DNA of 64,000 bases from Fragilaria crotonensis (taxonomy: Eukaryota; Bacillariophyta; Fragilariophyceae; Fragilariales; Fragilariaceae). Below are positions 19,441-30,404 of the stretch, in pieces. Each line of letters begins with the position of its first letter. Within the stretch, counting starts at the first letter, position 1. Made by a program: the position numbers and the translations under genes. Location of the stretch: assembly GCA_022925895.1 (NCBI GenBank), contig JAKSYS010000047.1:99469-163468 (forward strand). Direction: 5' to 3'. The notes under the pieces were generated by a model. That model made no database searches. It saw only the letters and a program-made list of their open reading frames with translations, and was not told where the DNA came from.

Positions 19441-20827
19441 CAGTGCTGCTGTCGAGGTTGTTGAAAGCAACAGTGATGTGATCAGTGCAACAAGAAATGA
19501 TGGTTCCCGCGTGCTGTTGTTGAGTCAGAGGAAGAAAGCAAGATCAATATAGTCGCAAAATCGAGTGGTGGTTCCCCTTCCCTCGTGAGCAGTGATGTTT
19601 TGGAGATTGTGCAGAGCAACAATGAGACAGTCAGTGCACGGAATGATGGTAGCAACACCAGAAAAACATTTGTATGGTGCCAATACCCTTCATCAACAAT
19701 CGATCTCCAAGATGATGTTGCAAGTGGAGCATTGCTGACAAATGCAGATCTGGAAGAGGCATTTACCGGTCTGGACTATTTGAACAACCTTCTTCCACCA
19801 CCATTTGGTGACCTGGTTCTGCCTGACCAGTTGCGTGGTTTTGGAGAAATGGGATCACAGGAAAGGCTTGATCATAGCAAAAGTGGTGGGAAAACTTGGA
19901 TGGCCACCCGTGAGCTGCAAATGATGACTTCACTCCTCATGAGGGATGGCAGGTATCACACATCAGTTGCAATCCTGTCTTTTGACGACATGCAGGTAAT
20001 TCAAGGTTGCTTTGCACGTCTTCAACGTCATCTATCTGCAAAGAAGTACGAAAACGACTTGATGGTAGCCAATGGAGCCGATCATGCAGAATGTCTTGCC
20101 CTTGTGAAAAGGTATGGAAGTTCTAAGGAAGAACTTTACCAGAAGTATGATGACCAAATGAATCGTGTTGTGAAGGAAGTCCTGTTGTTCTATCCAGGGC
20201 TTCTGCAGAAAAGGTTGATTGTGTTTCCTACGAATCTCAGCAACGATCATTGGGGGCAACATTTGTTTTCAATGCTGGAGACGTTGTGGCTGCCACGGAT
20301 GATGTATCATGCCTCCGGACATGTTTTTTCGCTATTGCAGTCTTCATCCCTCCGGCACGAGAAAATTCCAAACAATGTCGGTGTTGTCTGGTTCCTGAAC
20401 CTTGCCTTCAGTTACCAGGAGCAAAGGAAAACAGTGCAAATGATAGCAGCACTCCAAACAAGATGAAGTGGCTCAGTCCGTTCGACGAACCTTTTTGGGC
20501 AAATGAAGGGCACCAATACATTCCCTGCATTGAGGGTGTTGGATAATGATGTTCTTCCTGCAAGAAGATGGCCATAGCTGTGGGATTGGGATTATAGCTG
20601 CAATTGCAATAATTCTCCGAGATATCATTGGGACTCAAGATGGAGTTGCAGCGTACAACGAAATGTTTAGACGCGATCGCATGGAAATCCAGATGTCAAC
20701 TGATGTGAAATCGAAGGAGCACATTTGCTGTTTTCCACAGGAATATTCACAAAACTGTTTAAAAGGGATGATTCGCTTCCATTTCCTACTTGCATGCGAT
20801 GAAAGCACAGTGGTTTTTGCTGTTTGA
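19441..20827 (+). pseudogene. Ulp1/C48-type cysteine protease (frameshifted)
   Basis: Linker 19441-19660 contains two degenerate copies of a (V/I)V(E/Q)SN...SA(T)RNDGS motif. The protease core has FPTNLSNDHWG (catalytic His, about 20245) followed after a frame change by ATFVFNAGDV (acidic strand), FWANEGHQYIPC, then after a second frame change MMFFLQEDGHSCGIGIIA with the catalytic Cys (about 20580). This His...Asn/Asp...Gln-x5-6-Cys-Gly order is the SUMO/ubiquitin-like protease (C48) signature. Such proteases are common passengers of Mutator- and CACTA-like transposons. The two frameshifts (near 20250 and 20540) break it. The tail (FHFYLHAMKAQW-like, about 20790) continues in another frame. 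Confidence 0.72.
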
Positions 20828-21867
20828 TCGCATTGCAGAATTTCAACACGTCACAGTCCCAAAACGTCAGAATTCAAATCATTTGATGGATCCCTGTTAC
20901 GGAAGTCTGAAGTTGGAACTTCAGACTTTCACGTGGCCCTGTGCCAGTACCATCCAATGCCACAGAGGACGACAGTGTTACGTTGGAGGATGTTTCTTCC
21001 AGGGAGGATGTTTTGCCAAATGCCAATGAACGGAGTTTGCCATCAGAGGAGGATGTTGCCGATTTCAAACCATCTGGATCTGCTGATGGACCTGAACAAC
21101 AGGAAGAAGATATTGATCTCAACGAAGCCTGGTGGAATGATCCTGCTAAGCTTCCCGAGCAAGCAGGGTATGGAAAGGTGGGCCTCCTCGTACGTATGGT
21201 TATGGAGACATTCATGTACCTGATGAATGCCCGAAATTACCTTTGGAGAAAGTAGGTACAAAACATTGGTATCAGACAATGAAGTTGAGAAATTTAGAAA
21301 AAGTGGCGAAAGAAAGGAGATGACGGTGAAGATCGACCAGTGCTTCTTAGGGATGAAGCAGCAATGAACAAATTTGTGGAGGACAGATTTTTGTACTGGG
21401 GTTGGAGCTCTACCAAAGATCACATGAAGAATGTGGAAAAGAAGGGCCGAGATGCAAAGAAAAATTGATGGATGTAAGAAGAAAAGACAAAGGATGATTA
21501 CAGAGAGCAGTACACGAAAGAAATAAAGTTTATGAAGAAGGAAAGGAAGAAATTCAAAAGGGCATTTGAATTGAATGGACATTTGGCACTGAGGCCATGG
21601 TGCATGGCCTCAAGTACAACCCACGTGAAGATACCTTTGTTGCACTTTTGGTTTACAATGTTAAGACAAAAGAAGGAAAGTTGGAAAGAAGGAAGAAAAA
21701 TTGCTGTTTCCAAAGACTGGATCAAGGATGCCGATTATGCAAAAGGGTAATCCAACATGTCATTAACGGAAACACGGATGGATTTGTACCTGTTCCTGAA
21801 GGGGAAACCATCCTCATTCATACTAAAAGGTACATAAGCTGCGATACGTTCCCCACAGACACAATGG
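20828..21867 (+). pseudogene. Unrecognised domain(s) between the two protease regions
   Basis: Fragmented coding signal. 20941-21255 is an acidic Ser/Glu/Asp-rich linker (EEDIDLNEAWWNDPAKLPEQ) ending MVMETFMYLMNARNYLW. The segment 21290-21480 shows VEDRFLYWGWSSTKDHMKN in one frame. 21532-21860 shows MVHGLKYNPREDTFVALLVY followed by AVSKDWIKDADYAK and TDGFVPVPEGETI across frame changes. The pieces look like one continuous protein after about four single-base shifts. I do not recognise the family. Confidence 0.4.
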
Positions 21868-22641
21868 GTGTTTGATCCTCAGTCGAAAAGGTCCTTAAGG
21901 AGCAACAGTGACTCACCAGGGGGTAAACATATGAAGCAGATACAGGCCCCTGGTTACTGGGAGGTCATCTTTCATGGAGAAACACAGCCCATTCGAACTG
22001 ATGAAGACTTTGTGAAACAATTTAAGACAGGATTCTTGGAGGAGGTCAAGCGTATGAGGTGTGGATTTGTTGACATACCAGTGGGCGATTTCAAAGAATC
22101 ACATTTGCATGAATATCCCAAGCTGCAGGTTCCTGAAGCACCCCAGGTCCACTTTGTACAATCCGAAGGTGAAGATCTTTGTGTTTCAAAGTCATTGGCC
22201 AGTGCTTTATATGCAATTGGATTTGATAATGCTGCCAAATCCATTAACCATTTTGGTGAAAGTCACCTAAGAGGAGGTACTGTTGATGCCATTCGAAAGG
22301 TGGGACAGTTTGCTGAAACTCAGCTGCCTACATGGATCACCCGACAAGTTCTGAAGAGACCACACATGTTTGATTGGCAACTCCTTCAAGAACAAATGAA
22401 GGACACAATGGTATTGGCTGTGCTCAATGAATCCGATGGAAATGGTTCACATGCAGTTACCATTCACAGTGGGTATGTGTATGATGCAAATGAAGTGGTT
22501 GCAATTCCTCTCTGCAAGGAGGCCTTGGATTGCTGCTCAACCTCAACTGTGAAGAATGAGTTTGTGAGCTTTCGGAAGGCAACTCTCTTTTTTATGATGG
22601 CCCAGACATCAACAGGAAGGCAAGTTTTACTCTTTGGGTAG
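21868..22641 (+). pseudogene. Second candidate cysteine protease domain (papain-like order)
   Basis: 258 codons open; the true start lies upstream in another frame (the first codon here is GTG). A Cys-containing helix EDLCVSKSLASALYAIG (about residue 102), then GNGSHAVTIHSGYVYDANEV (His about 194, Asp/Asn about 205) and LCKEALDCC give the Cys...His...Asn/Asp order and spacing of papain-like-fold peptidases. This is fold inference from motif layout, not recognition of a named family. It could also be an inactive relative. It follows the Ulp1 region on the same strand and may belong to the same polyprotein. Confidence 0.42.
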
Positions 22642-23509
22642 ATTCAAACAAGCGAAAGCGAGCCGATGGTGATGGTCCAAAGATTGTGAGGGCTCGGACA
22701 GACGATGGCAACATGTTTCCTTTAGGTACTTTGATGCAACAAGCTAAAGCGAATTTGGATGCCCACTCTGTATATGGTTTTGTCTCAAGAACTGTGGAAC
22801 TGTTGTGTGAGATGGATATAACAAAACAAGGGGCCACGACAGTGTTTCCAGAGACAAGGTGGTATGTTGGAGACCACTTCCACCCTCAACAGTGTTGACT
22901 CGTGTTCTTTAATTTCTTCTGTTGTTGATTGAACAACCAGTTGGTATCTCTCGTCCGGATCCGCGGGTGAGTCAACAACAACTACAAGAGCCAAACGACA
23001 GGAAACTTCCCATGTTCCCCAAAGTCAATTATCATCCAGTCATGTATGGGACCATCGGACTGATAGCAGGGATGACATCGAAGGTGTGGACATCTCGTTT
23101 GTATTCAGTACAAAATGTTATTGAGTCGGATTCCTTAAAGGAATCAAAAGAAACTCAATCAACTCCAGGGAAGAGCAAGTAAATCACGGTGAGTTCTGGT
23201 GTCCCATTCAATTTTGTACTGAATTTGTTTACTCGATTTGAATCGATAAACACAGCCAAATGTTGCTTGTCCGGTGCTCTGAAAGATTCCATTCCTTGTT
23301 GTTTCATCATCATGGTGGCTGTCGGGTACATCAGCATCACCATCTGGTTGCTCCCATATGCGTGTGTATGGTGTCGATCATGAAGGAGTACATTAAACGT
23401 TGGGCTGCCTGAAGTTCATATGCAGAACCCTCAATTCGCTTCTGTGCCCGTCTCCCAGGGTGCTTTGCAGCAGGAATTAGAAGTGATTCTGGACGCTGTG
23501 CACAAAAGT
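22642..23509. other. Transposon interval without a clear gene
   Basis: Only short open frames (for example 22686-22898 and 22922-23182 on plus). The first may be a decayed C-terminus of the protease polyprotein: it directly continues the preceding sequence in another frame (DSNKRKRADGDGPKIVRARTDDGN). It separates the convergent plus-strand genes and the minus-strand transposase, so terminators are expected here, but I see no defensible signal. Confidence 0.35.
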
Positions 23510-25545
23510 TCACTGGAGAGCCAAACCGAGACATATCATCCACAATGTGTAACAACTCATGGAATTTCGAAACTTCCATGCATCCTCGGCATTGCTTTTC
23601 TGTCCTTCCTTCCTTATGATGGTTCCCTTTTTCTTACCCTTTTTCTTGTCATCCTCCTTTCCCTCAACTTTCAAGGGAATGGACTGTTTGCACATATCCA
23701 TGAAATTGCGAATGGAATCCTGATGTTTCTTCATTTCATTTGCAACATGTGCTGGATTTGTAGTCTCCCAGTAATGACTCTGGTTTAGCCAAGCATCGAA
23801 ACAAAGGAGAGATTCAAGTACTTCAAGGACCTCAGGAACCTTCTTAGTTGTTCTTTTCTCAAGACATGTTTGGATCATTTGCCATCCTGCTTCATATTGG
23901 AAGAGGATGACAAACAAAAAAACGAGGCCAACGCGTTCTGATGCAGTTATCTTTGTCAAATTTGTTACCCCATTGCTGAAATCTGTTGATGGATACTCCT
24001 TTCGGTAGGTTTGGCGATGAGACTTGTGAAATGCTATTGCAAGGTCATCAAAGGCAGCCTTCTTGGATGCTGGAAGACTGTCCAATATAAGTTTTGTTAC
24101 TTTCTCGATGACACCTTTCCGAAATGCATGCATTGTCTCCACAGGAGTGGCCCCAAAGATTCCACGCTCAGGGTCAGCAAAGGCAATGTGTTCAAATGCA
24201 TTTTCAAGTTTATGTTGAGACCATCGTTTCCTGAGATCATCATCATTACTCCTGGCAATGAAACCCATATCCGAGGCTACCAGGTATTTGCAATGGACAT
24301 CACAGTTCTTCAGATCATCATAATTGACATCACAGCACCGATGAGGGCGTTGGATTCCACTGGTGTGAACACCATACCGACCACACAGCATATCTCCTTC
24401 TTGCATATCTTGAATGATGAACAACACACATGTGACAATGTCGACACAGATTCTACCCTTTGGACCAATTGGCAAATGAACACCACACAGTTGTGGTGAA
24501 CATTTCGAAAGGTCTCCAATACAGCATCCAGCTCCTTATGATAGATACGAATGGCATCGCCATACGAAGTGTCTGCTTCTGAGCTGATGAGGACTTCCTC
24601 TTTGGGAGAAAGCCATGATAGCCCCATGCCTTGATACTCCTTCTGAATTTTCTGTAAAAATGGCTGGAGTGAACATGTAGGGTTTAAGTGAAAAGCGATC
24701 ATTCCCTGTTACAGAGGTACGATCAATCCATTGGATGATTGGAACAAACAATTGCTTCTGAGGATCTGTGATTAATCGATCATACGCCTTGCGATAGACA
24801 CTCCCGGACAGTGCCTCACCCAAAACATTGCTGCCTTTCAATTTGTGGTAGGGCTTCAGGGGATCATTGATATCGATGGCAAGGTTTTCTGCAGTCATAA
24901 TGCTTGGATTTTGCAGCAAACTTAGCAACTGTGAAGCGAAGTCAAAACAAATCACATCTGATGGAGAGCCATGATGTACATCCACTCTTCGTACAAAGGG
25001 AAGCAGTCTTTTCCCATTACGAACTGAGTTGATCAGGGCATCAACATTTTGGCACGCGAGAGTCCACCCACTGGGTTGTAAGAATAATTATCAGCAGATG
25101 CAGAGCGTGCCCACTCCAGGACTTGACCAAAAGTGTAGTCGGGTGCATTGGCATGGTCCAGGATTTTGAGGAGAGAAACAGTCCACTTCTGATCGGTAGT
25201 ATACATGAAGTTTGAACGAAATGATGGGGCTTCCACATCTTCATCAAGTGCAGAATTCGTACAGGTAAGAATGTTTGGGTCATCACTTAACATGGACAAA
25301 TCATCACTTTTGTTGCAGTCCTCGATGTCCTCACAAGAAGTGCTTTCAACTTCCACACCATTGCCAGCCGGAAACTGCAGAAGGTTGTCTGTGCCATCAA
25401 AATCCATGTGGGGATCATTCACCATATGTCGCCTTAAAAGGGCAGGCCTCTTGTTACTTGTGCATGTGATATTCCCATCCTCATGAAGACGGCGACGGTG
25501 TGAAGCAGAAGCCCCATGTGTTGCTGCATGGTGTGATTTCTTCAC
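23510..25545 (-). pseudogene. DDE transposase, Plavaka/CACTA-like
   Basis: Mobilises the transposon by DDE chemistry. Minus-strand order: polar N-terminus (25545-25290), FGQVLEWARSAS (about 25130-25095), FDFASQLLSLLQNPSIM, AIDINDPLKPYHKLKGSNVLGE, then the first catalytic Asp in FVPIIQWIDRTSVTGNDRF (about 24740-24690), EYQGMGLSWLSP, the second Asp in FIIQDMQEGDMLCGRYG (about 24420-24370), HRCCDV..C..C, a TPVETMHAFRKG block (about 24150-24115, candidate Glu), then a helical C-terminus to about 23510. The P-I-I-x-x-x-D-x-T pattern and the D...CGRY block match the Plavaka/Tnp2 group as I know it. At least three frame changes (near 25035, 24660, 24480) break the gene. Confidence 0.65.
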
Positions 25546-26328
25546 AATGAAATTATAACACCCGATGTTTCTATCAATATGCTGTGTATATGCTGCTTGA
25601 TTGGAAAAGGGTTTCTTGTTGAAATTCAGGCAGAAGGGTTTTGACAGAAGAGCAGGGTGCCTTTGAGGAAGCAGACGAGGACAACATTTTGAAGAGAAGG
25701 TTTTGAAGAAAGGGTTTTGAAGAGGACGAGTGAAGTGAAAATGAGGTGTTGAAATTGACAGGACACAGATTCACTAAACAGAAGTTCGAAAGCGTGCATT
25801 CAAATTGTACATTTACTTTCGTACATTTTTGGTGTATGTAAAGAATGAAGGGGTGTGGTATGAATTCAAAATTTGAAAACCCTGCATGAATGTGTAGAAC
25901 CTACATACCAACTCGGTACTTGGTATGAAATTCAAATGGTGGCAAAAAGACTATCCCACAAACAGGATTTTCAGTGTTCAAAATTTGGCGCACAATCGGA
26001 AAGTTTTTCACACAACAAGGAAGCACCACAAATACAACCATGGCATCAATGGCACACCAAACAGCAGCAGGCATGACTGCCTTAAAGCCCAGCTCTAGGA
26101 AACAAAGGAGAGACTTCATAAGAGGCGTGAACGAGTGACCACAGATCCCAATGATCTGATTCAAAGTGACAACGAGGAGGAGGAGGAGGAAGAAGTGCCA
26201 CGGAAAATGGATGCAAAACTAGGACAGAAGCATGCATACGAAATCCACCATCCCTACCTTCAACTATTAAAGTCGGGAAATCAAGTGACAGCCAACTAAC
26301 ATCATCGGTTCCAGGGCTAAGCAGCATA
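25546..26328. other. Divergent intergenic region between transposase and accessory gene
   Basis: Purine-rich repeats gaagaggacgag/gaagagaagg near 25670-25730. An acidic stretch near 26160-26210 (gaggaggaggaggagg, reading SDNEEEEEEEVPRK) is probably the first coding part of the accessory gene. The promoters of the minus-strand transposase and of the plus-strand accessory gene must lie here; I cannot point to a specific box. Confidence 0.35.
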
Positions 26329-26990
26329 GTGGACATGAGCATGACGGAAAATACAGAAGAGAATCAAATCAGTGTGATCAAGACTTGCATCAAAAACACG
26401 TGTTCTCTATTTGGAAGTTCTATCAAAGACTATCATTCTCATTTCAGTGAAGATGAGAAAACACTTTGTGGCTTTATCATGAAGCACACAAACATTCGAG
26501 GAACCGAAAACTGGTGGCTTGGGATGCGGAGAATAGTTGTAAAACACACACTGATCTTCGAACAATGCAATAAAAACATGCAAACGAAATTCAAAGGTGA
26601 GGAATTGAAGTGAGTGTACTTTGCCAAAGCCCGAGCATACTCACACTCACTTGCATTCAACATCAAACACCTTGCATCCAGAGGATTCACTTCCAATTTA
26701 GGAACGTATGAACACAGCCTATACAGTGGAAGCGAGGAAGAAACCAGTTACCTCCTCAAGATGAGGGATAATATCTGCTACTATGCCCAAATCATAGACA
26801 CCTATGCCCCATGCATTGTCGGCAGCAGCAAGTGGAATAACACTATCAACATGGAGAACCACTGTGCAACAACTGACAGAAAAGTATGGAGCAAGAAAAT
26901 CCTGTCCATAAGTGATGAAGCATTCATTTTGCTGTGCCTGATCAACTATGGGAAGAGGTGGTTCATGAATTAGTTAAGACAGAGAAAATG

Positions 26991-27067
26991 GTAAGTTTAT
27001 CCGAATGGTTTGTCACAGAACAAACAACAAGAAACTGACTTGTTTTGTTATCACTTGTTGGAAACAG
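26991..27067 (+). other. Candidate spliceosomal intron 1
   Basis: GTAAGT donor and CAG acceptor, 77 nt. Removal joins ...TEKM to RIGTWTDEDN. Confidence 0.55.
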
Positions 27068-27109
27068 CGAATTGGTACATGGACTGATGAGGACAACAAC
27101 AACCTACCC

Positions 27110-27191
27110 GTAAGTTACACTATGATACTAAATGAAATGAAAAAACCACATCCTAACTTCTGACCAATCTTTGCAATACCATGTTCGGCAG
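27110..27191 (+). other. Candidate spliceosomal intron 2
   Basis: GTAAGT donor, TCCTAAC branch-like motif about 40 nt before the acceptor, CAG acceptor, 82 nt. Removal joins ...DNNNLP to PPLYTFSRN. Confidence 0.58.
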
Positions 27192-27539
27192 CCACCACTT
27201 TACACATTCTCCAGGAACAAGGGTGCTCATGATAATGGGGGAGGCTGTGGTTGGTCACAGGTGGGAATGAGGAAATACGATGAATTATACATGGCCATCA
27301 AGAATGATAGAAAGAAATCAACCACCCCAACATTCAACCAGGAACTACTTAAAATGTTTCTGTCCAGAAGGAAAAGGAGTCTGGCCGGGGTCAGGAAACA
27401 ATTTGATGACAAGGGTAAGAAACGCCCACACAAGTGCATTGATGTATTTGACGAGGACTCTGATGAGGAGGATGATAACTACTCCAGTCATCTTGCTCCT
27501 GAACTTGTCTACAGTGAATTGAAAGTGGAGGCAGTTTAG

Positions 27540-28076
27540 AATAGATCAGACACTTAGTAATGAATAGTAGAATGGTTCATCAAAGCCACACGAATAGGCA
27601 CAATTAAAACTAATCTCCAACAAAAGTTAAAATGAGCGACAATAACATCTATTATATGAACAATGTCAGCTCAGAACTACTGAGGTGATTACTTCATACA
27701 CACTACACAGCAAACTTCTTCTTTTCGAATATCTAATTCAGGAATTGAAATTCATGATCACAAATGAAGAAGTGGTATAGTTCATATATTTAGAGTCCAA
27801 GAGTTCAGGAATCCCACCCGAGTGTTAGTAAAAATGAGTCAGTGAAATTCAGGAATTGAAATTTTGGAGCTCAGGAATGCAAAGTATGAGCTCCTATGCA
27901 AGAGATGAAAAAGTTCAGGAAACATAAATTTCAGAGTTCAGGAATACGAGGAAACCCGCTTCATACACATGATGTACAAGCTCTTTAGTCCTAAGTTTTT
28001 ACCTATATTTTAGGTAAAAATTATGAACAAAAAATTCTCATATCAAAGATAATTGGTTTTTCATATCCAAGAGCCG
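27540..28076. other. Right subterminal region of the transposon, non-coding
   Basis: No gene. Six copies of a TTCAGGA or CTCAGGA motif (near 27737, 27805, 27847, 27871, 27914, 27938), most followed by AAT, mirror the left end cluster. AT-rich, with ttacctatattttaggtaaa (inverted repeat) near 28000. Confidence 0.6.
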
Positions 28077-28100
28077 ACTTGGTTTTGGCACCCTTAGATG
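28077..28100 (-). repeat. Right terminal inverted repeat of the DNA transposon
   Basis: Complement of the left end; GTTTTGGCACCCTTAGATG ends at 28100, followed by CG. Confidence 0.85.
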
Positions 28101-28102
28101 CG

Positions 28103-30120
28103 GAGTCATCCGACTCTTTCACCACTTCCACCACGACGCTGACGATGGACTCAACGACGGGACGAACGCCCTTTGGGCACTGATGGGGGGCTGGCGGCTT
28201 CGCCGCCGCCATGGCGGTCGACACGAAACAGGTCGTAGAGCGACACATCGGAACGCCTTTTGATTGGTCGAGGATGCTCTCGTGGAATTCTACGTCGGAC
28301 GTACTGGCGGCGATCAATGAATCTCTGACGACACGTGACCAGGTGCCAGGCGTCAGCACCGGAGCCACGCGCGAAGCCGAGCCAGCCGGCACCCTGCCGA
28401 CTGCAACCAGAGGACGACCGAAGAAAGGAAGCGGAACGAAGCACCGGGCGAAGCCAAGCAAGCCAGTCGACGCGAGCGAGGACGACACAGACGACGTCAC
28501 GGTCGTCGGGTTCACGATGAAGCCCACCGTCCCGGTGCCGGCCTTCATCGCAGCCGCCATCATGGACACTTACGTCACCGCGCCAGAGGAGCTCGCCCTA
28601 CTGATCGTCAACGCCATTAAACAGAGAGCGAGCGAGGACCCAGACCCGTCCAGAGCAACCATCCGCGCGGAGGCAGCCTCTTACATCCCGCGGTGGGTCC
28701 TCAGCGTAGCGGTAAACTCGAGGAGGACCCCGGGACCGACAAAGCGAGGGGTGGCGGCATCAAACGCATACTTCCAAACGATCGGACGAATGGGCGAAAT
28801 CGCTACACCTCAAGCATCTGGCGGTCAGAGCTAGGAGCCTCATTCGGACGGACGACCATGCCAGCACGCCAGGACGCACAGAGGACGCCATTCGAAACCT
28901 GTCAACGTTACTGGAGCGACAGGCAGCAAACGCAGCGACCTCGTCCCCCCAAACGTCGAAGACAGGCTTTGACTCTTCCCGCCGTCGACGAAACGAATGG
29001 TCCTTTTCGTGTCCGAAAGGGACGCCGACAGGATGATTCGCAGCCGCCCGGTCCAGTCTTTCTCGGACATCCTGACGCTTAGCAACGTGGCCTACGTACA
29101 AAACCACATCCACCACTTCTTGAGGAACACCAAAGGTCGAGACGCGTTCATTCCCATGGGCTTCTGCGCCGCAATCCGCACCGCTTCTTTCACGGCCGAC
29201 ACACCTGACCGGCCAGGGCCTTCAGCCTCTTCTGTTGCGGTCCCCAGACGTTCGCCCGAGCAGCAGCGATCGGGCGAGAAGCCTCTGATCACGCCAGCAC
29301 CCTTGTGCAAATGCAACTCAAGACGACCGACACGACCACGGGCTTCTCGGAGAAGGACATCAAGAGCATGACAAAACTCAACTTCACGGTGCCGAAAGAT
29401 TTTCACGAACTCGCGCGGCTTATCGAGAACATGAGCGGAGTGCTGGAGCTCCTTTTCGGAGCCAATCCCCGCTCACACACATGTTGGACGAGTGGAGCCG
29501 TTTCCTGACCAGGGCGGTCGGCTCCACACTGGCGACGCTCCGCCAGCTAGCGCACGCTGACCCTCAGCCGCGTGCAGGTTAGGTTGGTTCATCGAAAACG
29601 CATGCAACAATACCTAGTTCTCTGCGCTGGAGTCGAACACGAGGACGAGATCAACCCAGCACTCCTAGAATTCAGGTCCACCCGGCAGCAGTTGGAGGAC
29701 GGCGCCTTTGTCTTCCCGGCCTGCGACTTCCTCAAGGAGCGGCTGGGACGTGGAGTCGACCAAAGGGCGACTCGCAGCCTGTAGCCGCCGCCGGGAGCGC
29801 TCGAGCCGGACGTCGCGGGCAACCCGCGGACGCAGTCACAAACCCACAGCAGGACCTTTTCCCGAGAGACGCGAACGACACTTGGCAGGTGTTCCTCGAT
29901 CACGTCCGAAGTGGACCGATCCCGAACATGTGCTGCAGGTGGCACCTAAACGGGAAGTGCGTCAAGAGCTGTTTCTGAGCGCCTCGCACGTCGCCCTCAC
30001 GACCGAACAGACGACCGCCGTACGAGCGTGGATAGAGCAGTGCCGGGCGCGCATGCGCCGCCCCTCGTCCGACGCGACGCCGCCCAGCAAGAAAACAAAA
30101 TTAGGACCCTCTGCATCTGC
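28103..30120 (+). pseudogene. YR-2 gag-like region with zinc finger (heavily frameshifted)
   Basis: Best frames in order: 28211-28834 (MAVDTKQVVERHIG..., with low-complexity linkers), about 28830-28990 in a second frame, 28997-29240 (LSNVAYVQNHIHHFLRN), 29330-29500 (SEKDIKSMTKLNFTVPKDFHE), 29572-29760 (MQQYLVLCAGVEHEDEINPALLEF), and a zinc finger CCRWHLNGKCVKSC (about 29928-29970) whose final SH lies after one more frame change (ASHVALTTEQ). The layout (structural region, then one C-x8-C-x3-C...H finger, then RT) matches YR-1b gag plus its CCCH partner, though similarity outside the finger is weak. At least five single-base shifts. Confidence 0.6.
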
Positions 30121-30404
30121 TTACTTCCAGCCCGCCTTCGTCGCACAGCCGTCGCAATGGGCGTTCGACCAGGAACGGTCGACGGCCGAGTTCCACAACA
30201 GACGCCACGTAGGACGCCCCGGACTTTATCGGAATCTGCCGCCCGAGACAGTCCCGCGGGAACCCACGCGCACGAACCTTCTCGCCCCCCGCCACGTCGC
30301 CGACGCCCCGCATCTCTCGCCAGCCCGCGACGACCCGTCACGAAACGAAGTCGGGCCTGGAGCGCTACGCTCCCGCCCTCGACTCGCCACCGACCGACCA
30401 CTCC

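Larger units (their letters stand above)
26329..27539 (+). pseudogene. Accessory transposon gene of unknown function, with two introns
   Basis: Coding pieces: 26329-26610, an in-frame TGA, 26614-26973 (VYFAKARAYSHSLAFNIK...FILLCLINYGKRWF), a short exon 27068-27109 (RIGTWTDEDNNNLP) and a last exon from 27192 (PPLYTFSRNKG...GGGCGWSQVGMRKY...) to 27539. The exons are separated by GTAAGTTTAT...GGAAACAG (26991-27067) and GTAAGTTACA...TTCGGCAG (27110-27191, with tcctaac 40 bases before the acceptor). A one-base shift near 26965 is still needed to read into the first donor. The protein is basic/acidic mixed with an acidic tail (DEDSDEEDDN). I do not recognise the family; its place in the transposon suggests a DNA-binding accessory protein. 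Confidence 0.45.
16294..28100. mobile_element. 11.8-kb TIR DNA transposon with DDE transposase, GNAT and Ulp1 cargo
   Basis: Ends are inverted copies of CATCTAAGGGTGCCAAAAC (19 bp, extending to about 24 with one mismatch), flanked by CG on each side (candidate 2-bp target duplication). Both ends carry clusters of a TTCAGGA motif, as in CACTA-type transposons with subterminal repeats. Content, plus strand: GNAT acetyltransferase, Ulp1 protease, unknown domain, second cysteine-protease-like domain, and an accessory gene with introns. Minus strand: Plavaka/CACTA-like transposase. It is inserted in YR-2 gag. AT-richer than its host element. Most genes are frameshifted, so this copy is probably not autonomous. 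Confidence 0.8.

Noticed and set aside
20250-20546. Frame changes in the Ulp1 region as introns
   Set aside because: The shifts occur within a few bases with no GT...AG interval between the conserved blocks, so they are indels.
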